DNA of 64,000 nt from Lophius americanus. Taxonomy: Eukaryota > Chordata > Actinopteri > Lophiiformes > Lophiidae. The DNA lies in contig JBBDHG010000008.1 of NCBI GenBank assembly GCA_037951165.1, positions 7,842,001 through 7,906,000 on the forward strand, written 5' to 3'. Made by a program: the position numbers and the translations under genes. The notes under the pieces were generated by a model, which made no database searches, had not been told where the DNA came from, and saw only the letters and a program-made list of their open reading frames with translations. Numbering within the stretch: the stretch's first letter is position 1; the number at the start of each line of letters is the position of its first letter. This document shows, one piece after another, positions 1 to 12,111 of this stretch.

Positions 1-2360
1 AAGAACTGCACGTGTTGGGAACACTCATGAATCCGCCAGTTTCCTCTTTCAGAGGCCTTAACGCTGATGGAATTTGCCAAAAGTTTCTTGCACGAGGAAG
101 TATTTTCCAGTTGTCCATGTTTTAGTGGAGATTGCATTGGCGGAGGTTTATGTTCTCTGAGTGGTTTGTAGTTTGGTTTGTTGTGAGTTCCTTGTAAACC
201 GAATTGTTCCTTTTTCACCTTTCTGGGTCTTTCTGGGATTTTTAATGCTGCCCAATCCTCCAGCAGGTGATTTCAACGATAAACACATGGTCAGCCTCAG
301 CGGAGGAACTTACTTTCATTTGAAATGCCTGTTTCTCTCGACACAGCTAGTCTGCTTTGTGTTGGCTGCTTTTGTGTGGAACAAACAACTTCAGGCTTAA
401 AAAAGCTCTTTATATCTCTAAAAGAGTGGATGAAGCCACAGAACTGTGAATTAAATAATAAGAGCCAAAAAAGGAATATGAGCACGAGGAAAGCAACAGG
501 ATCAAGAAATCCTGGGCAGAAAGCAAAGTCATACTCGTGGAATGAATGTTTTGTCCTCGCCGTCTGCGGAGCAGATAAATGTTTATTTGCTTTGTGTTTG
601 AGGCCTAGATGAGTTTGTTCACATATGAGTTCAGAGGCTGTAAAGCTCAGTGAAAGAGCAGACCGTGGTCAAACACCAGCGGCGAGCAGGCAATTTACTC
701 CACACCAGACATTTATTAGAGTCTAAGCTGCTGCTGCTGCTGATGGAGGTTTATCTTCCTGGTTCACTTCCCCCTGCCTGATCCTCTTTCCTCACGCTGT
801 CTCCCTTCTCTATTGCCATTTTAATTTCCATTCCGTTAGTCTGACCAATCTGTCCCGCTCATATCAATTTCAACCTCAAACGCTGTAGCAGCCCTCAGTA
901 GAAGAAGTTAATGTTTGTCATGTTGATTGATGTCGATCTTATTGTTCTGGACTCTGAGTGCACTTCGGTTCCTTTTGGGAGAGGAAACTCATGTTACCCG
1001 TCCGCCACATACTATATCCTTTCTGAGATTTCCTTTTTTATTATTCTCTGTTTTATTGTTTGTTTGAAACAAATAAACGCCTTATTATATGTCATTAGAA
1101 AATAAATAACTGTCTAATATTTTGTCTCCACCTTTTGTGGATGTTTTCTTATTTTTGACTCCCTTTTCCATTTTTCATAAACGATATAACATGTTGACTG
1201 ATTATCACTTTTTCCTTCCAACGTCTATTCTCACCGTGGTCATAAACGAGAAAACTCATCAACAAACATTTGTCATCCTAGTTTTCTTTAATAACAAACT
1301 AGTCACAATTTTTCTTCTTCCAGAAAAGCTCAGTTCAACATGAAAAAAAAATTCACTAGTTTTCACCCTTATGCTGATGGAAAGTTGGGTGAAGTTTCAA
1401 AGTTGGGTGCAGCTAATTATGACCGAGCATGTGTGAACGTGGGTATGAGCATTGACCGTGGCCCTAATGTACCAGAGAATAGTCTTCTCCTTTTCTGGAG
1501 CTTCACAGCAGAACATTGTTGCAGCATTATCCAGAAGAACTGTAAGTTAAAAGTGTTTGCATGCAATCCTTAACTGGAAAGAGCAATACCTTGTTATCTG
1601 ACATTTGTTCTTTTTTGTGTGAGCACTGCCTTGTGTCCAATAAGCAAAATGTTATGAACAAATGACTGTTTTGTCCAATGCTTAGGAACAGATATTAAGC
1701 TTTTTGTTTAAATATATCAAAAGTTTAACTTTGCTGACGGGCTTTACGTTATGAAATAAAAAAATATATAACAATGTATTCCAGTTTTGTTCGAAAATAT
1801 ATGTTCAGCAATGTAAAACAGGAGGATGTGTTATTATAGAATTAGGATTGCTATATATATTAAAACACACCTAAAGCAACAAATATTGTTTTTCAAAATT
1901 TGGAGTTAAAGCAATAAAGTATAAAGCCGTAAAATCGATATTCCCCGTACTTTCCAAGTTGCATGTGGAACTGCTGGGTTTTCCTTCCGGACATGAAACC
2001 TACATAAGAAGGAGACTGAGTGCGTCAGACAAATTCATCTACAGCTTCTAAGATATTCGTTACACCTTTCTGCCGCTAGCCAAGGAGCTTCATACTCCTG
2101 AACCCAGCAGTTCCAACTGTTTTAGCCTCCAGCACTGTGTCCAGACATCAACCCAGAAGTGAGTCTCTGGAGCAGGAAGGGTTTTAGTCTTTAGCTGAAA
2201 TAGTAAATAAAATCATAACTTTTCCCAAATGAAAAAGCTTTTATCAATAACAATTTATCTGACAATATTCTCTCATTTATTCAAATCATTTTTTATTTCT
2301 ATATTTGGGAATGTTTCACTCTTCGGTTCAGAAGAAAGTGGATAGAACACATCCTAGAAT
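1..2360. other. AT-rich DNA, no gene recognised
   Basis: Short open frames occur on both strands but none shows a recognisable domain, splice context or codon bias. A (CTG)4 run lies near 728-741. Nothing else is supportable. Confidence 0.5.
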
Positions 2361-2540
2361 GTCGCCCCAGCACCAACAATAAGGAGGTACCGGGTTCAAC
2401 ACCACTGTCCAGCCTTTCTGTGGATGTCGCATGTTCTCCCTGTGTTTGCTCGTGTTCCCTCCGGGTACGCCAGCTTCCTCCTGCAGTCCAAAAAATGACT
2501 CTAGATTATGTGTAGGAGTGAATGTGAGCGAGAAAATGAA
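2361..2540 (+). repeat. tRNA-like SINE fragment (fish type), diverged
   Basis: A B-box-like GGGTTCAACACC lies at about 2393-2404. It is followed by the typical body of a common fish SINE: GCATGTTCTCCCTGTG, CTCCGGGTACGCCAGCTTCC, then CAGTCCAAAAAATGACT and GTGAATGTGAGCG. The same body recurs at 11,911-12,111 and 31,086-31,215. The 5' A-box part is degraded. The family identity is recalled, not searched. Confidence 0.6.
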
Positions 2541-4779
2541 AAGATTATGTCAATATATATACCATTTTTAGGATTTGATAAGAGAACAACAGATACACCT
2601 TAGCTGTTTAAAACTAAACCTTCTCGGTGGAGGTAACTAGATGGCACATATGGAGCTCGAGGCCCATTTTGTCAAAGCACCTACATCAGTTATTAGCTCT
2701 GTCAAAGGGATTATGGTACCGCCAAAAGAAATCTATAATGTTAGATTCAGGTGAAGATCTGTTTGGCTACCTGAGCATCCAGGAACCGGATCTTTTATTC
2801 CACTACAAGCTATTTTTGATTATGAACAAAAATTAAAGGTAGGCTAATTGACTTGATCAAGCTGATCCACAGCACCATCTGCTTTCCATCAGAATGGGAA
2901 TCTTCTGGATTATTATCTTACTGACATTTTGAATGGGACCTTAAGATGAGTCAATGCTAATAAATTATTTGGACATCATGATCTCAGACTACCAAGCCAT
3001 AAAATTATTCTCCCTATGTGTGAAATGTTGAACTGATGAACTCTCAGCAGAGACAACTCGGTACCAGGCACCAGTCGTAAATAATTGAAGCCTTCCCTTG
3101 TGGATAAATTCTATGGAGAGACAATCTCTTTGTCCACACATTGAACTTTGTTCATCACCACAGTATGGAATATCAAATTTACAGAACAGCTATTCAAACA
3201 ATTGACTCAGACTCACTGAAGCTGTTTGTTTGGATTCTTCTTTTTCAGTACACTTATGCTCCTAAAGACTTACATGGAAATGACTGTTCTTTGAACAGAC
3301 CGTTAATTTTTCCGTATGTGAATATTCATTGTCAAGATGATAAATTTATGAAGTTATTTATTTAAATAACTATGTACATGCTTTTGTGGATATGATTTAA
3401 TTCTCTCTTCATCAGTAACCTTTTTACAGTCTCATCTTATCGACCAATCTATGCTTTGTTTATTCATTGTTTAGAGCTTCGTCAATACTTTCTTTACTTA
3501 AATAACCACATGCATTGTTTGATCACACTGTGAATACACCCTCTTCATATCATATCGATGTAGGACATTGATTGGAGTAGCTGTCTTTACCATTACAAAG
3601 TCAAAACAATGCTAATTTTGTTTACTTTGCTCATGGCCTTGGGGAGTTAAAATAATCAAGATTCATTTTTGTTAACTTAGAACAAAGACATTCCATTGCA
3701 TCTCACCCTTCCTCAGACCATGTACGCTGATGAGGAGGGAGAGAGATGGGAGGGTAACCCCCCCTCCTCTCCCCCTGCTCTTATAAGTGAAGACGGACTT
3801 ATATTCCTTGGTCTTGACCCGAAACGTCATCCCTATGTTTCGTTCCCTCTCTCTCTTAATCTTTCAATTTATCTTAAATATTTATAATATAAATTCATTT
3901 TTCTTTAAATTGACAAGTAATATTTTTTTTCTTTTCCTGTATGATCCAACCCTTGATTACATCGAGTGCCTTTTTGACAGTTACAGTCTGTACCGCAGAA
4001 CTACTACAAACTCTCGTCTGGCATCTACGTTTCTGCAGAAGTTTTGCGGTTACATTAGGATCCTATACAACTCCTTATTAAACGCTGATGCAGACCGCCT
4101 CCAGCCAGCCTAAGACTCTGCTGTTAGTCTCCTGTCGGAGTAACTGGCCTTCATTGGGCCTCCACCTCCTCCCCTGCTTCTTCATGAAAAGGGGTTGATA
4201 AACTGAAACTAACATCTAATTTTATTTATCCGTCACCAAATGTAGAAAGTTGTCCTCCAAATAATACAAATAGTCAAATAATTGCTTTCTATCAACATTG
4301 CCATTCTCCAAGCATTTATATTTTCTCTTTATCTAATACATATATATACACATGTTTTAACCTTTCATACCTTCTGCGTAAATAATAATTCATATTTATA
4401 TTTTATTATTTGCATGGTCATTTATTCGTCTTCATCAGCGAGAATTTCTGGCTTTCAGATATTTGACCGACTATTTTGATCAATTAGACAACTGGATTGG
4501 TCCAAATTATTACTTTGCAGATTGTGGGTGGTGCCCCTTTTAATTAAAGAGGTTTACATGGTGTGTACCAGTATGGCTTAGGGGAGGGGCCTATTGATCA
4601 TGAGCACAACAACATGTTGGAATCTTATTCCCAGCAGTATAAAGTAGATTAATACCTGTTTTTACTTTACTTTTGGATGGCAAGAATTTTTTTAGTTCTG
4701 CATTAAATTTCTTGATTGTGAGTATGCTATTTGTTTGTTTTTTTACTTACATTTTTAAATGTAGCTAGTATTTGCATTC
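2541..4779. other. AT-rich DNA, no gene recognised
   Basis: Only short open frames without recognisable domains are present. The frames at 3696-3887 and 3787-4113 overlap in different phases and match no family I know. CTCGGTGGAGGTAAC near 2623 resembles the end of a common fish dispersed repeat, but it is too short to call. Confidence 0.45.
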
Positions 4780-4836
4780 TCGGCGCAGTGGTTAGCTCAA
4801 TTAGTTCTCAGCAAGAGGGTTCTCCAGCTTTCACCC
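4780..4836 (+). repeat. SINE 5' fragment (tRNA-like head)
   Basis: GGCGCAGTGGTTAGC followed by CAGCAAGAGGGTTCT matches the A-box to B-box head of the SINE whose body is seen at 2361-2540 and 11,911-12,111. Only the head is present. Confidence 0.4.
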
Positions 4837-5032
4837 AATATAAAAAAACAAACCAACGCAACTTTATGGAACATAGACTCCATTTATGTTAACGAATGGT
4901 TTTAAAGGTCTAGCGTGTAAAAATCTCTTTCCTCTTTAAATAAATGGATTATAATACTCATAGCAAGGTTGTATGTTTTTTGCTTTTTGAGTAGTTACTT
5001 TGTTTCGGTAAATGGAGGATTATATTTTTTGT

Positions 5033-5344
5033 TCAAAACAAGAAAAAGAAAAAAAGCAAACATACAGAGTCATGAAATGCTTGGATGTAGAATCCTCCAG
5101 TAGCAAGAAGGATCCAACTCAACTCCTTCCTGGCAGCAGCACAGGGAAGGAGGCTGGCGCCACTGGCTGGTGCACCGTCCCCACATAGATCTAACCCCTT
5201 CCCCGAGATCGTGGGCTGAGAGACTGCAATCTCTCCTCCTGGGGAAAGAGTACTCCAGAAACCGACAGCCGTCTGTGGGGCATTGCGTAGATTCCGGCGA
5301 GTGAACTGGACGTAGAGCAGGAGAAGAATAGGCGCCTTCGCCAT
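5033..5344 (-). CDS. Unrecognised open frame, signal-peptide-like N-terminus
   Basis: A 103-codon frame starts at an ATG in a strong Kozak-like context (CGCCATGG on the minus strand). It begins MAKAPILLLLYVQF, a short hydrophobic stretch that could be a signal peptide, followed by a Ser/Gly/Ala-rich stretch. It ends in a phenylalanine run encoded by the A-rich tract at 5038-5060, so the last ten or so residues look non-coding. The core from about 5090 to 5345 is clearly richer in G+C than its surroundings, which is why it is listed. I recognise no domain and see no convincing splice sites. It could be a retroposed or transposon-borne fragment, or chance. No function is proposed. Confidence 0.2.
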   Translation of the reverse strand: MAKAPILLLLYVQFTRRNLRNAPQTAVGFWSTLSPGGEIAVSQPTISGKGLDLCGDGAPASGASLLPCAAARKELSWILLATGGFYIQAFHDSVCLLFFFFLF

Positions 5345-5910
5345 GGCGAAATTTTAAACATTGGTCATTTAAGAAAGGACTACTTTAGTCAACTTAAATA
5401 TTCCTACTGCATCCATTTAAGGTTCTATATTAATACAACTTAAACTTTTGAGTTTCTATGTAAGGTGGAACTAAACTGGTTCAGGGTAACAGGTTTCCAC
5501 ACGATCTTAACTTATTCAGGATAAGGGCTCATTCCTGCAGAGAATTAAAAATTTTGGAGATATCTTGGAAGCAAACAACTTATGAGGTAATATTCCTGTT
5601 GTTATAAATTAACTTGTTCACACCATTTCGCTGCTTTTTATCTGATGTAGACTATTTAGACTCAGAAACATAATAAAATATGTAGAAGACTTAAATTGGA
5701 TGTTCCTCAGGATTCACAGTTGATATCTGACTTTCAGGCCTTATGTCCACAAAGCTACAAGTCTGAGTTTCATATCCATCTGAGTGTTAAACATCTCCAA
5801 CTGTCACCCATCATCATCTTTAAGAAACGTCTCGGTCTGAAAAGGATGACTTTGTAATGTGTAATAAAATTCCATCAACAAGGAGACGCTGAGTCCTCAC
5901 CTAACAATAC
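5345..5910. other. No feature recognised
   Basis: AT-rich sequence with no repeat, RNA gene or coding signal that I can support. Confidence 0.5.
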
Positions 5911-5916
5911 TTCAAC

Positions 5917-6006
5917 CTTATCTTTTGCCACTTGATTGATTTCAGCCTTATCTTTCGACACTTGATTGATTTGAGTCTTATCTTTTGCCACTTGATTGAT
6001 TTGATA
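5917..6006. repeat. 30-bp tandem repeat, three units
   Basis: Three consecutive 30-base units start at 5917, 5947 and 5977. Each has the form CTTATCTTTTGCCACTTGAT followed by TGATTT and a variable end. Unit 2 differs by a few bases (TTTCGACAC). The repeat contains TGATTGATT. Confidence 0.9.
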
Positions 6007-6089
6007 TTGGATCTAATGAATGAAAGATGTTTTGTGCTCCGATGAGAGCCTTTAGTTTTTTCTGCCTATAAAACACCTTCAAATTGAAA

Positions 6090-6275
6090 ATCAAATAAGA
6101 GAGCCAGGGTGAGAGCGCCGTGCAGATGTAATCGTCTCCTTGTTTTTATTAGCAGATGGATTTGCCATCGGGCTGCACCATTGGTTTAACCTCCTAATCA
6201 GGTATTGCCTCACTCGGCCTACTGCTGCCACCGCTTCAATTAAAGCTGAGAGAGATGGAGAAAACGGGGAATAAT
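6090..6275. other. Candidate conserved non-coding element
   Basis: Unique, balanced-composition DNA inside AT-rich surroundings, without repeat character. It carries homeodomain-type cores (CTAATCAGG, TCAATTAAAGC) and GATGTAATCG. Inference only; conservation was not tested. Confidence 0.25.
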
Positions 6276-6599
6276 GAAAGATGGCGGAGGAGATGCAGGA
6301 AAATGAAAGTGGCTGACAGAGACAGATAGATGGAGAGATTTGTACGTATATGAAAGAGCTAACAGGAGATAAAAAGACTGGAAGGAAGCCTGGAGGATGA
6401 GATTATCGTTCAAATTTTTCATTTATTCCTTTTCTTTTTGTTTATATTTTGACGGTTTTTATACTTTTCATCTGTAGACCTGTATTTTATTAAATTTACC
6501 TCTGTAGCGCTGTGCCGGATCTATTTGAGAAAGAACTATCTGCATTTTGTCAAATTGAACAAATATACCCTTTGAGAAGGAAAGTTTTTTTCCATAGTA

Positions 6600-6910
6600 G
6601 ATTTGAACAAGCAAGACGTTGCCCCACACAAATTCTAAAAGGGCATAAAGAAAGCATATAACAAAATAAAAAGTATTAAGATAGAGTTGAAAATCAATTA
6701 AAATTAGAATAAATACAAAGTAAAATTAGCTAAACAAGAGAAAAATGTTAAGGCGCAGTGTCAGAGTGAGTCATTCTTTGATTGAATAAAAGGGCAAAAA
6801 GAAAGGTCTTCAGCCTTGATTTAAAATAATTGAACACGGCTTCTCCATGTTTAGACCAGTCTCAGTTGACTGGATGGTTCAGAGCTTAGCAAAAGATCAG
6901 CCCTGAACCA
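6600..6910 (-). repeat. Possible LINE 3' region, degenerate
   Basis: AAGGTCTTCAGCCTTGATTT after an A-rich stretch resembles the reverse complement of common fish LINE 3' ends (compare 48,837-49,235). Very diverged, so boundaries are approximate. Confidence 0.3.
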
Positions 6911-6933
6911 TTCATACCTTTATAAACTAGAAA

Positions 6934-7150
6934 AAGCAGTCAGAGAGCACAAACCTCCATCAAGGTACTACAGTACCCTAGGTCAAGGAAAAATTCATGT
7001 AGCTTTCTCCATTAATGTCCGAGTTATTGCCAGCCTCTAAATCTAAACGCCAACAAACAATCTGAGTATCTCTCAAATACTGTGTAGGGGGTTGTCTCCT
7101 GTGCCTTCACCTTCACCGTCTCTGTTCAGCCCACTGATCCCCCATCTTCT
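6934..7150. repeat. Dispersed repeat, family Y copy 1
   Basis: Contains CAGAGAGCACAAACCTCC, then GAGTTATTGCCAGCCTCTAA and AAATACTG, followed by a C-rich end. The same ordered blocks occur at 35,930-36,190 in the same orientation. The head resembles a very common fish repeat that begins with a GAGAGCGCAAACCTCC-type motif (recalled). Confidence 0.6.
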
Positions 7151-7324
7151 CCCCCAAAGACACGTGAAAGGAATCAAAGGAACAAGGCAGCAACCCCCAC
7201 ATTCCAAACGGCTTATTATTTTATTTTATTTTAAATGCTGCGAAACACGTAATGTCACCAAAATGTGACCACCTCAGGGTAAGATTGAACACAAATCCTT
7301 CCTGTAGTTTTTCTATAATGTTGC

Positions 7325-7445
7325 TCACAACAAAAAAACTAATATATAAGATAGATCTCCTCCAGTCGATTCATTATCCCCTAGTGAGTAAAATATAAAC
7401 TACTAGAATGAAATATGATATTTAGAAGATAAAGCTCCTGTGGCC
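7325..7445 (-). repeat. Family X fragment
   Basis: Reverse-oriented pieces typical of family X: AAGATAGATCTCCTCCAGTC, then CCCCTAGTGAGTAAAATAT and AAGATAAAGCTCC. Partial copy directly upstream of a forward copy. Confidence 0.55.
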
Positions 7446-7664
7446 GATTCGTCTGCGCCGAACGGTTAAGAAGTTACTTCCTTAAAACTTTGTTTCATAG
7501 CAGTCCAGCTAAAGATGGGAAGAAGCTTCAGTTGTCCGAGTTGGCTGATGTTCAGCTCCACTTTGAAGTCCTTGAAGTCCTTTCTGACACCAGGATGAGC
7601 TTCATCTCCAAAACTGTCAGGCAATAACTTCACAAACGTTGGTGCGACATACATTGTGAATAGT

Positions 7665-8385
7665 TCATATTTTACTCATATGGGGAGCCTTTTTTCATTC
7701 AGTCAATGTTGGTGTGTATGAATCACCTCGTGGAGATCTATCTCATATGAATATTATATTTTTACTCTAATGATTTATATATTACTCGCTTTATTTATTT
7801 ATTTTTTAATGAAAAACAGTTTTCCGAACATATCTCAAACATTTCATAGTTCACTTAAATTTATACCTTTATACGTTGAGTGCAAGGAAGAAATGGGATA
7901 ACTTTGGGAAAGGTCGGTTTTATAATCAAATAATAAATAATAAGGCCCATAATTTCTCAACCGTTGGTCCCCATTTAGACCAAATTTTGAACATATGACT
8001 GAAGTCATGGATCTATGTTGTATTTACATTATTTTCTTACTCTAATAGTCTATATATTACTCACTAGCAGGAGCTTTTTTAAGAATAATACTGTTTTTCA
8101 ACAATAACCTTCTAATTTTTTTTACCGTTTTTGTCCAACTTTTGTGCATATGAATCAACTCAAGGATATCTGTCTTGTATATCATATCCTAGTCTAAGAA
8201 AGTTCATATTTTACTGACCAGGGGAGCTTTATTTACGAAAATACTGGGAAGATACTGTCTTTCGCACATATCTTCACATTTCATTTGAGGTGTTCAAACA
8301 GGGGAGCTGCTTATACAATGCAGGGGATTTGGGGACTTTCGGGGATATATCAGCGCTGACGGGGACGCAGGCATAGGGCTCGTTC
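7665..8385 (+). repeat. Family X, long copy with internal sub-units
   Basis: Repeats the sub-unit ending GGAGCTTTTTT, then AACACTGTTTTTC-like, then TTGGTCC, then TGAATCACCTC or TGAATCAACTC, then TATATTACTCACTAG about three times. It closes with the family 3' end GGGGATTTGGGGACTTTCGG and GGGGATATAT. The 3' end is well defined near 8385; the 5' end is vague. Confidence 0.7.
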
Positions 8386-9970
8386 CAGTCACTGAAGAGA
8401 CAACAGTATAAAGAAAAATCTGGATGAAATAACAGAAGTTCTGATTTTAAAAATGCATCCTTTGGTTTGAAGGCCATGAGAAATGAATCAGCTTCAGCAG
8501 GTCTCTAAACTGTTGCATCTGGCTCTCGAAAACACAGTTCTCTATCTAATCACACCTCTACAATGGATCCACCTGAGTGAATTCAAAGCTGGTTCTAATT
8601 TGCTGCAGGCAAGCAAACTTCATCTTGGTTTAGTGGGGACATTGTCATTCAGGCCTGCAGCTCCCTGATGCAAACATTGAGTATTTAACCAGCTTGTTAT
8701 TTCCTCCTTCTTTTCGCTTTCCTCCCTGACTCTACCTGGGATCCGTTCATTTTTTCTCTTGTCCTCAACTGGTTTTGTTAATTTCTTTTACCCAATGCTC
8801 CCCTCGTCCGATGTATACTTTTTTCCCCCTAACACTCTATTAACAAGGTTGGCTGTTGCTGCACATCTGATCCCTGACAACCATCTCTCCAGTCCTCAGC
8901 TGTCGTCAGTCAATGGTCAGTCCTTCAACTCTATGGGAGGGGGTGTAAACTGAGGAGGGTGAGATGGGGTGAGTGTGTAGTAGCCTACACCTGCAGGTCT
9001 ATTATTGCTGTGTTTCACACTGTGATAAATGACAGGTGCAGCTAGAGATTTGCTGCACAGGTAGTTGGTGAAAACCAAATTAGTTTAAAGATTGGCTGGA
9101 AGTGGGGTTTGGATGAAAAGATAAGATGAAAATATATAAAGCATAGAGTTTGGAGGCGAAGGGAGGATTATAATGATTTGGATTCAATTTTGAAGATTTT
9201 AAATGATGAAACGAGAAGTGGCTGAAGCTGGATGAAGGGCTAAATGTTGGGCATAAGATTTGGAAAAAGGTTTGGATGAAGAAAAAAAAAGAGAATAAAA
9301 CCATAGCTTGAAATGAAAATGTTTTGGATGAAAGTTTCGGTGCAGGTAAAAACTTGAAAAGGTTGTTTTCATTCCACTTGACCAACCAATCAATTAGACC
9401 AACCAGATGTAGATACGGGCTGTTTTATCAACCACAGCTAAGCAGCCAAAAGCTGGTCTGACTTCTTTTTTCCCTCTAATGTACGTAATTTCATTTAATC
9501 CGTCCAGCAACCACGAATGACATTTTGCTGTCTGTGCTCATTATTCTTGCTTGGGAGTAACAAATAGCCAGAGCCCCCACCCCTGCTGTTTACCGGTTTA
9601 CACTGATGCTATCCTGCTGGCTTCAGCCACTGTATCGGGACTCACTACAAGCCCCTGGCCACTCTACCGTACTCTCAAGCACAGAGTGTGTGCTTTGTGA
9701 TAAAGGTACAAAGGTAATGCACATGCAGCGGCGTTTGCTAGAGAGAGTTTCTATGGGTTTGGGGCGAAAACTATACTTGTGTTTGGCTGGTCATGCATGT
9801 CAGAAATCTGATTGTCAGCCACATCAAAAAGAGCGCTCTGCAGTGCTGCATGTTAAAGAAATGGCCAACAGTATTAGTGATTGTGAAGAACCATGCAGAA
9901 GAAATAAAATCAAGATCTTCTCACGTTATTGTAAATTTTACTTTGCTCAATAAGTGTGATGTGTAACGGT
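8386..9970. other. No gene recognised
   Basis: Open frames here (for example 9606-9953 on +, 115 codons) show no recognisable domain. The stretch from about 9190 to 9390 is purine-rich and slightly repetitive (GGATGAA / TTTGGA). Nothing further is supportable. Confidence 0.4.
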
Positions 9971-9974
9971 GGAT

Positions 9975-10405
9975 AATGAGTGAATTATCTCGTTTTCATG
10001 AGAAGATAAGCAGCTATATACCGTTGCCACCATGGCACGCAAACACAAAATGGAAGTTAAGCGGAGAAATTGTGGATGATTATAACTAATGAACCCAAAA
10101 ATGACCATAACATAAACTTTAAACGAAAAAAAAGGTTTTATTCCAAGTCACATGACCACATGACCCAGAAGTTGGGCAAGCGTGACAAATACTAAAAATG
10201 ATGATGAATGATGATGAAAAGATGATTTTCCCTTTAAATCAGCTAATACAGTTATGAGACTCCTGATCTATGATGAACATGGAGAGACTAACAGTAAACA
10301 GGCTGTTTTTACTCATTAAAGCAAGAAAATGGTCGCAATAATTAACTCGTCATATTGAGAAAAAAGTTGCTGGTTGTCTCGTGAGTTAATTTGCCTGTCA
10401 TTAGA
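9975..10405 (-). mobile_element. TTATCTCG-type DNA element, copy 1
   Basis: Read on the minus strand, this shares ordered blocks with 36,455-37,085 (+). They are: a TGAGTAAA block; GATCAGGAGTCTCATAACTG; TTTGTCACGCTTGCC; GGTCATGTGACTTGGAATAA; GCGTGCCATGGTGGCAACGG; and a terminal AACGAGATAATTCACTCATT. Both copies end in TTATCTCGTT-like, partly palindromic sequence. No ORF is present. It is likely a non-autonomous DNA transposon; exact ends and superfamily are unknown. Confidence 0.55.
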
Positions 10406-11140
10406 CGATAAGGCCACTTATAATTTTCTGCCTCCAGAGCCGTTCTCGGCTTCCATAGTGTAACAGGCTTTGTGGGGTTCAGGTACCAAAAAGCACCTGA
10501 TGAACCCCGAGATGCCATACCTTCAAGTCTATGCAGTGTCAAATCACAACAAAAGCTATTTCTTAGATCTTCCCTAAATGTTTTGCACTTCAGAGCACAG
10601 CTATACGAGTTAACGAGATAATTATGTGGTTAGTTCAGAAAAACTGAACATATAGCGATTGGAATTTTCAGCAATGACAAGAAGGTTGTTGCCACATATC
10701 CGGCCTGAAGGACTTTCAGATGCATGGTTCTATGATAATCAGTGACTCATGCAAGGGCCAAAACAAACTTGGGATGATATCCATCTAAAAATGTTGCCTT
10801 GTATTGTTTTTCAAATTAATGAAATATATATTTGTCGAACCCTTCAATCTGAGAGTGATGCTTTTTTTCCCCTGATTATTTTAAATTTTTTTGTTTTTAT
10901 CGTCTCTCACTGCTCATTCACCATTGAGCTCACTGCTGCTCGCCGCTCTTCGCTATTCAGGTAGGAGGGGCCATCTCGGCCATGAATTCTGTGTTCTGTA
11001 AAAGTGAAAACACACACCATAATTTGGATGCACTCAAATATTTTCCCACATGACTTAGTTAAATTCAGGCGAGAAGTTTTTTCCTTAATTCTGCTGACAA
11101 ACAAATAATCCGTGAAACAGTTTTTGAGTTATTGCGTTAA
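10406..11140. other. No gene recognised
   Basis: AT-rich. ACGAGATAATTATGTGG near 10,613 echoes the ends of the element next door. GCTGACAAACAAATAATCC near 11,092 resembles a common fish repeat tail, but it is too short to call. Confidence 0.4.
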
Positions 11141-11144
11141 CATG

Positions 11145-11211
11145 AAGGACCAGGAGCAGCGGCGGCGTCAATGACGGTTCCATAATATCCCCGACTTTTC
11201 TGGGCTATAAT
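11145..11211 (-). repeat. Family X 5'-end fragment
   Basis: GGTTCCATAATATCCCCGAC followed by TTTTCTGGGCTATAAT is the reverse complement of the family X 5' end seen at 61,170 and 47,600-47,640. Confidence 0.6.
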
Positions 11212-11910
11212 TATACCTAGACTGTCTAAACAAAAAGATTTCAAATTAGAGATGTCACACGACCAACATAAACTTCTCCTACTGACACATAAAATGCTCA
11301 TGTTGCAATAACTGTGTTCACACTGCCTGTAATGCCACAATTTGCAAGCTGTAAAACACTCCTATAAACTGTTAAATTCCCCAGTATCTAATCCCCTGTT
11401 GTCCCTCTAAAAGTTATGTAGGCTATACACACTCCATTACATTGTCATATACAATATCTATATAGTGTTACTCTATTTTACTGGTATTGTTTAGTATATG
11501 CCGAGCTGATTTGTATCTCCCACCAAACACATTTCATTAAATGTACATCTGTGGTTGTCAAACATGTGAATGCTAAACTAAACTTGAGATCTCAAGAGGA
11601 ATATATATAGAAAAATAGACAGGGTAAAAAAACCCCCAAATGCCCCGGGAGTAAGAAAAGGCAAAGTTCTGAGGAAAAAAAAAAGAAAAGAAGTTATAGT
11701 TCAGGGACTCACAGCAAAGGTTTAAAGTAAGAGTGTAAAGGAATGATGTGCAACAGTCAGTGATTTATGGAAAACACAAAATTGCAGACACACTGGCAAA
11801 GAAAGAGAGGAAGACGACTTGACATCATAATAATGGTGACCTACAATGTAACTTGTGACAATAAAATACTTCAGAAAAAAACTTTAATTGGTTTAAGGAA
11901 GGCATTTACT
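11212..11910. other. No feature recognised
   Basis: AT-rich. A short purine-rich A/G tract lies near 11,655-11,695. No coding or RNA signal is supportable. Confidence 0.5.
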
Positions 11911-12111
11911 AGGGCAGCATGGCGGCACAGTGGGGGGCACAGATGCCATAGAAGAAGGTCGGGGGTTCCGTGTTTTGGAGTTTGCTTGTTTGACTCTGGG
12001 GACTCTGGCTTCCTCCCACAATCCAAAGACATGCAGCATAGTTGAGATTTAATGAGAGAGACAATGGTTGTCGGTCTCTATGTGTCGCCCTGTGATGAAC
12101 CGGTGACTTGA
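11911..12111 (+). repeat. tRNA-like SINE (fish type)
   Basis: AGGGCAGCATGGCGGCACAG is the A-box-side head. GAAGAAGGTCGGGGGTTCCG covers the B-box region. The body GGAGTTTGC, GGCTTCCTCCCACAATCC, AAAGACATGCAG, GGTTGTCGGTCTCTATGTGT and CGCCCTGTGATGAACCGGTG is characteristic of a very common teleost SINE (recalled). The 3' end is interrupted at about 12,112 by another SINE tail in the opposite orientation. Confidence 0.75.

Noticed and set aside
9606..9953. 115-codon plus-strand frame with several Cys
   Set aside because: No recognisable Cys spacing of a known zinc domain, no splice sites and no compositional step. Kept only as a note in the gap entry.
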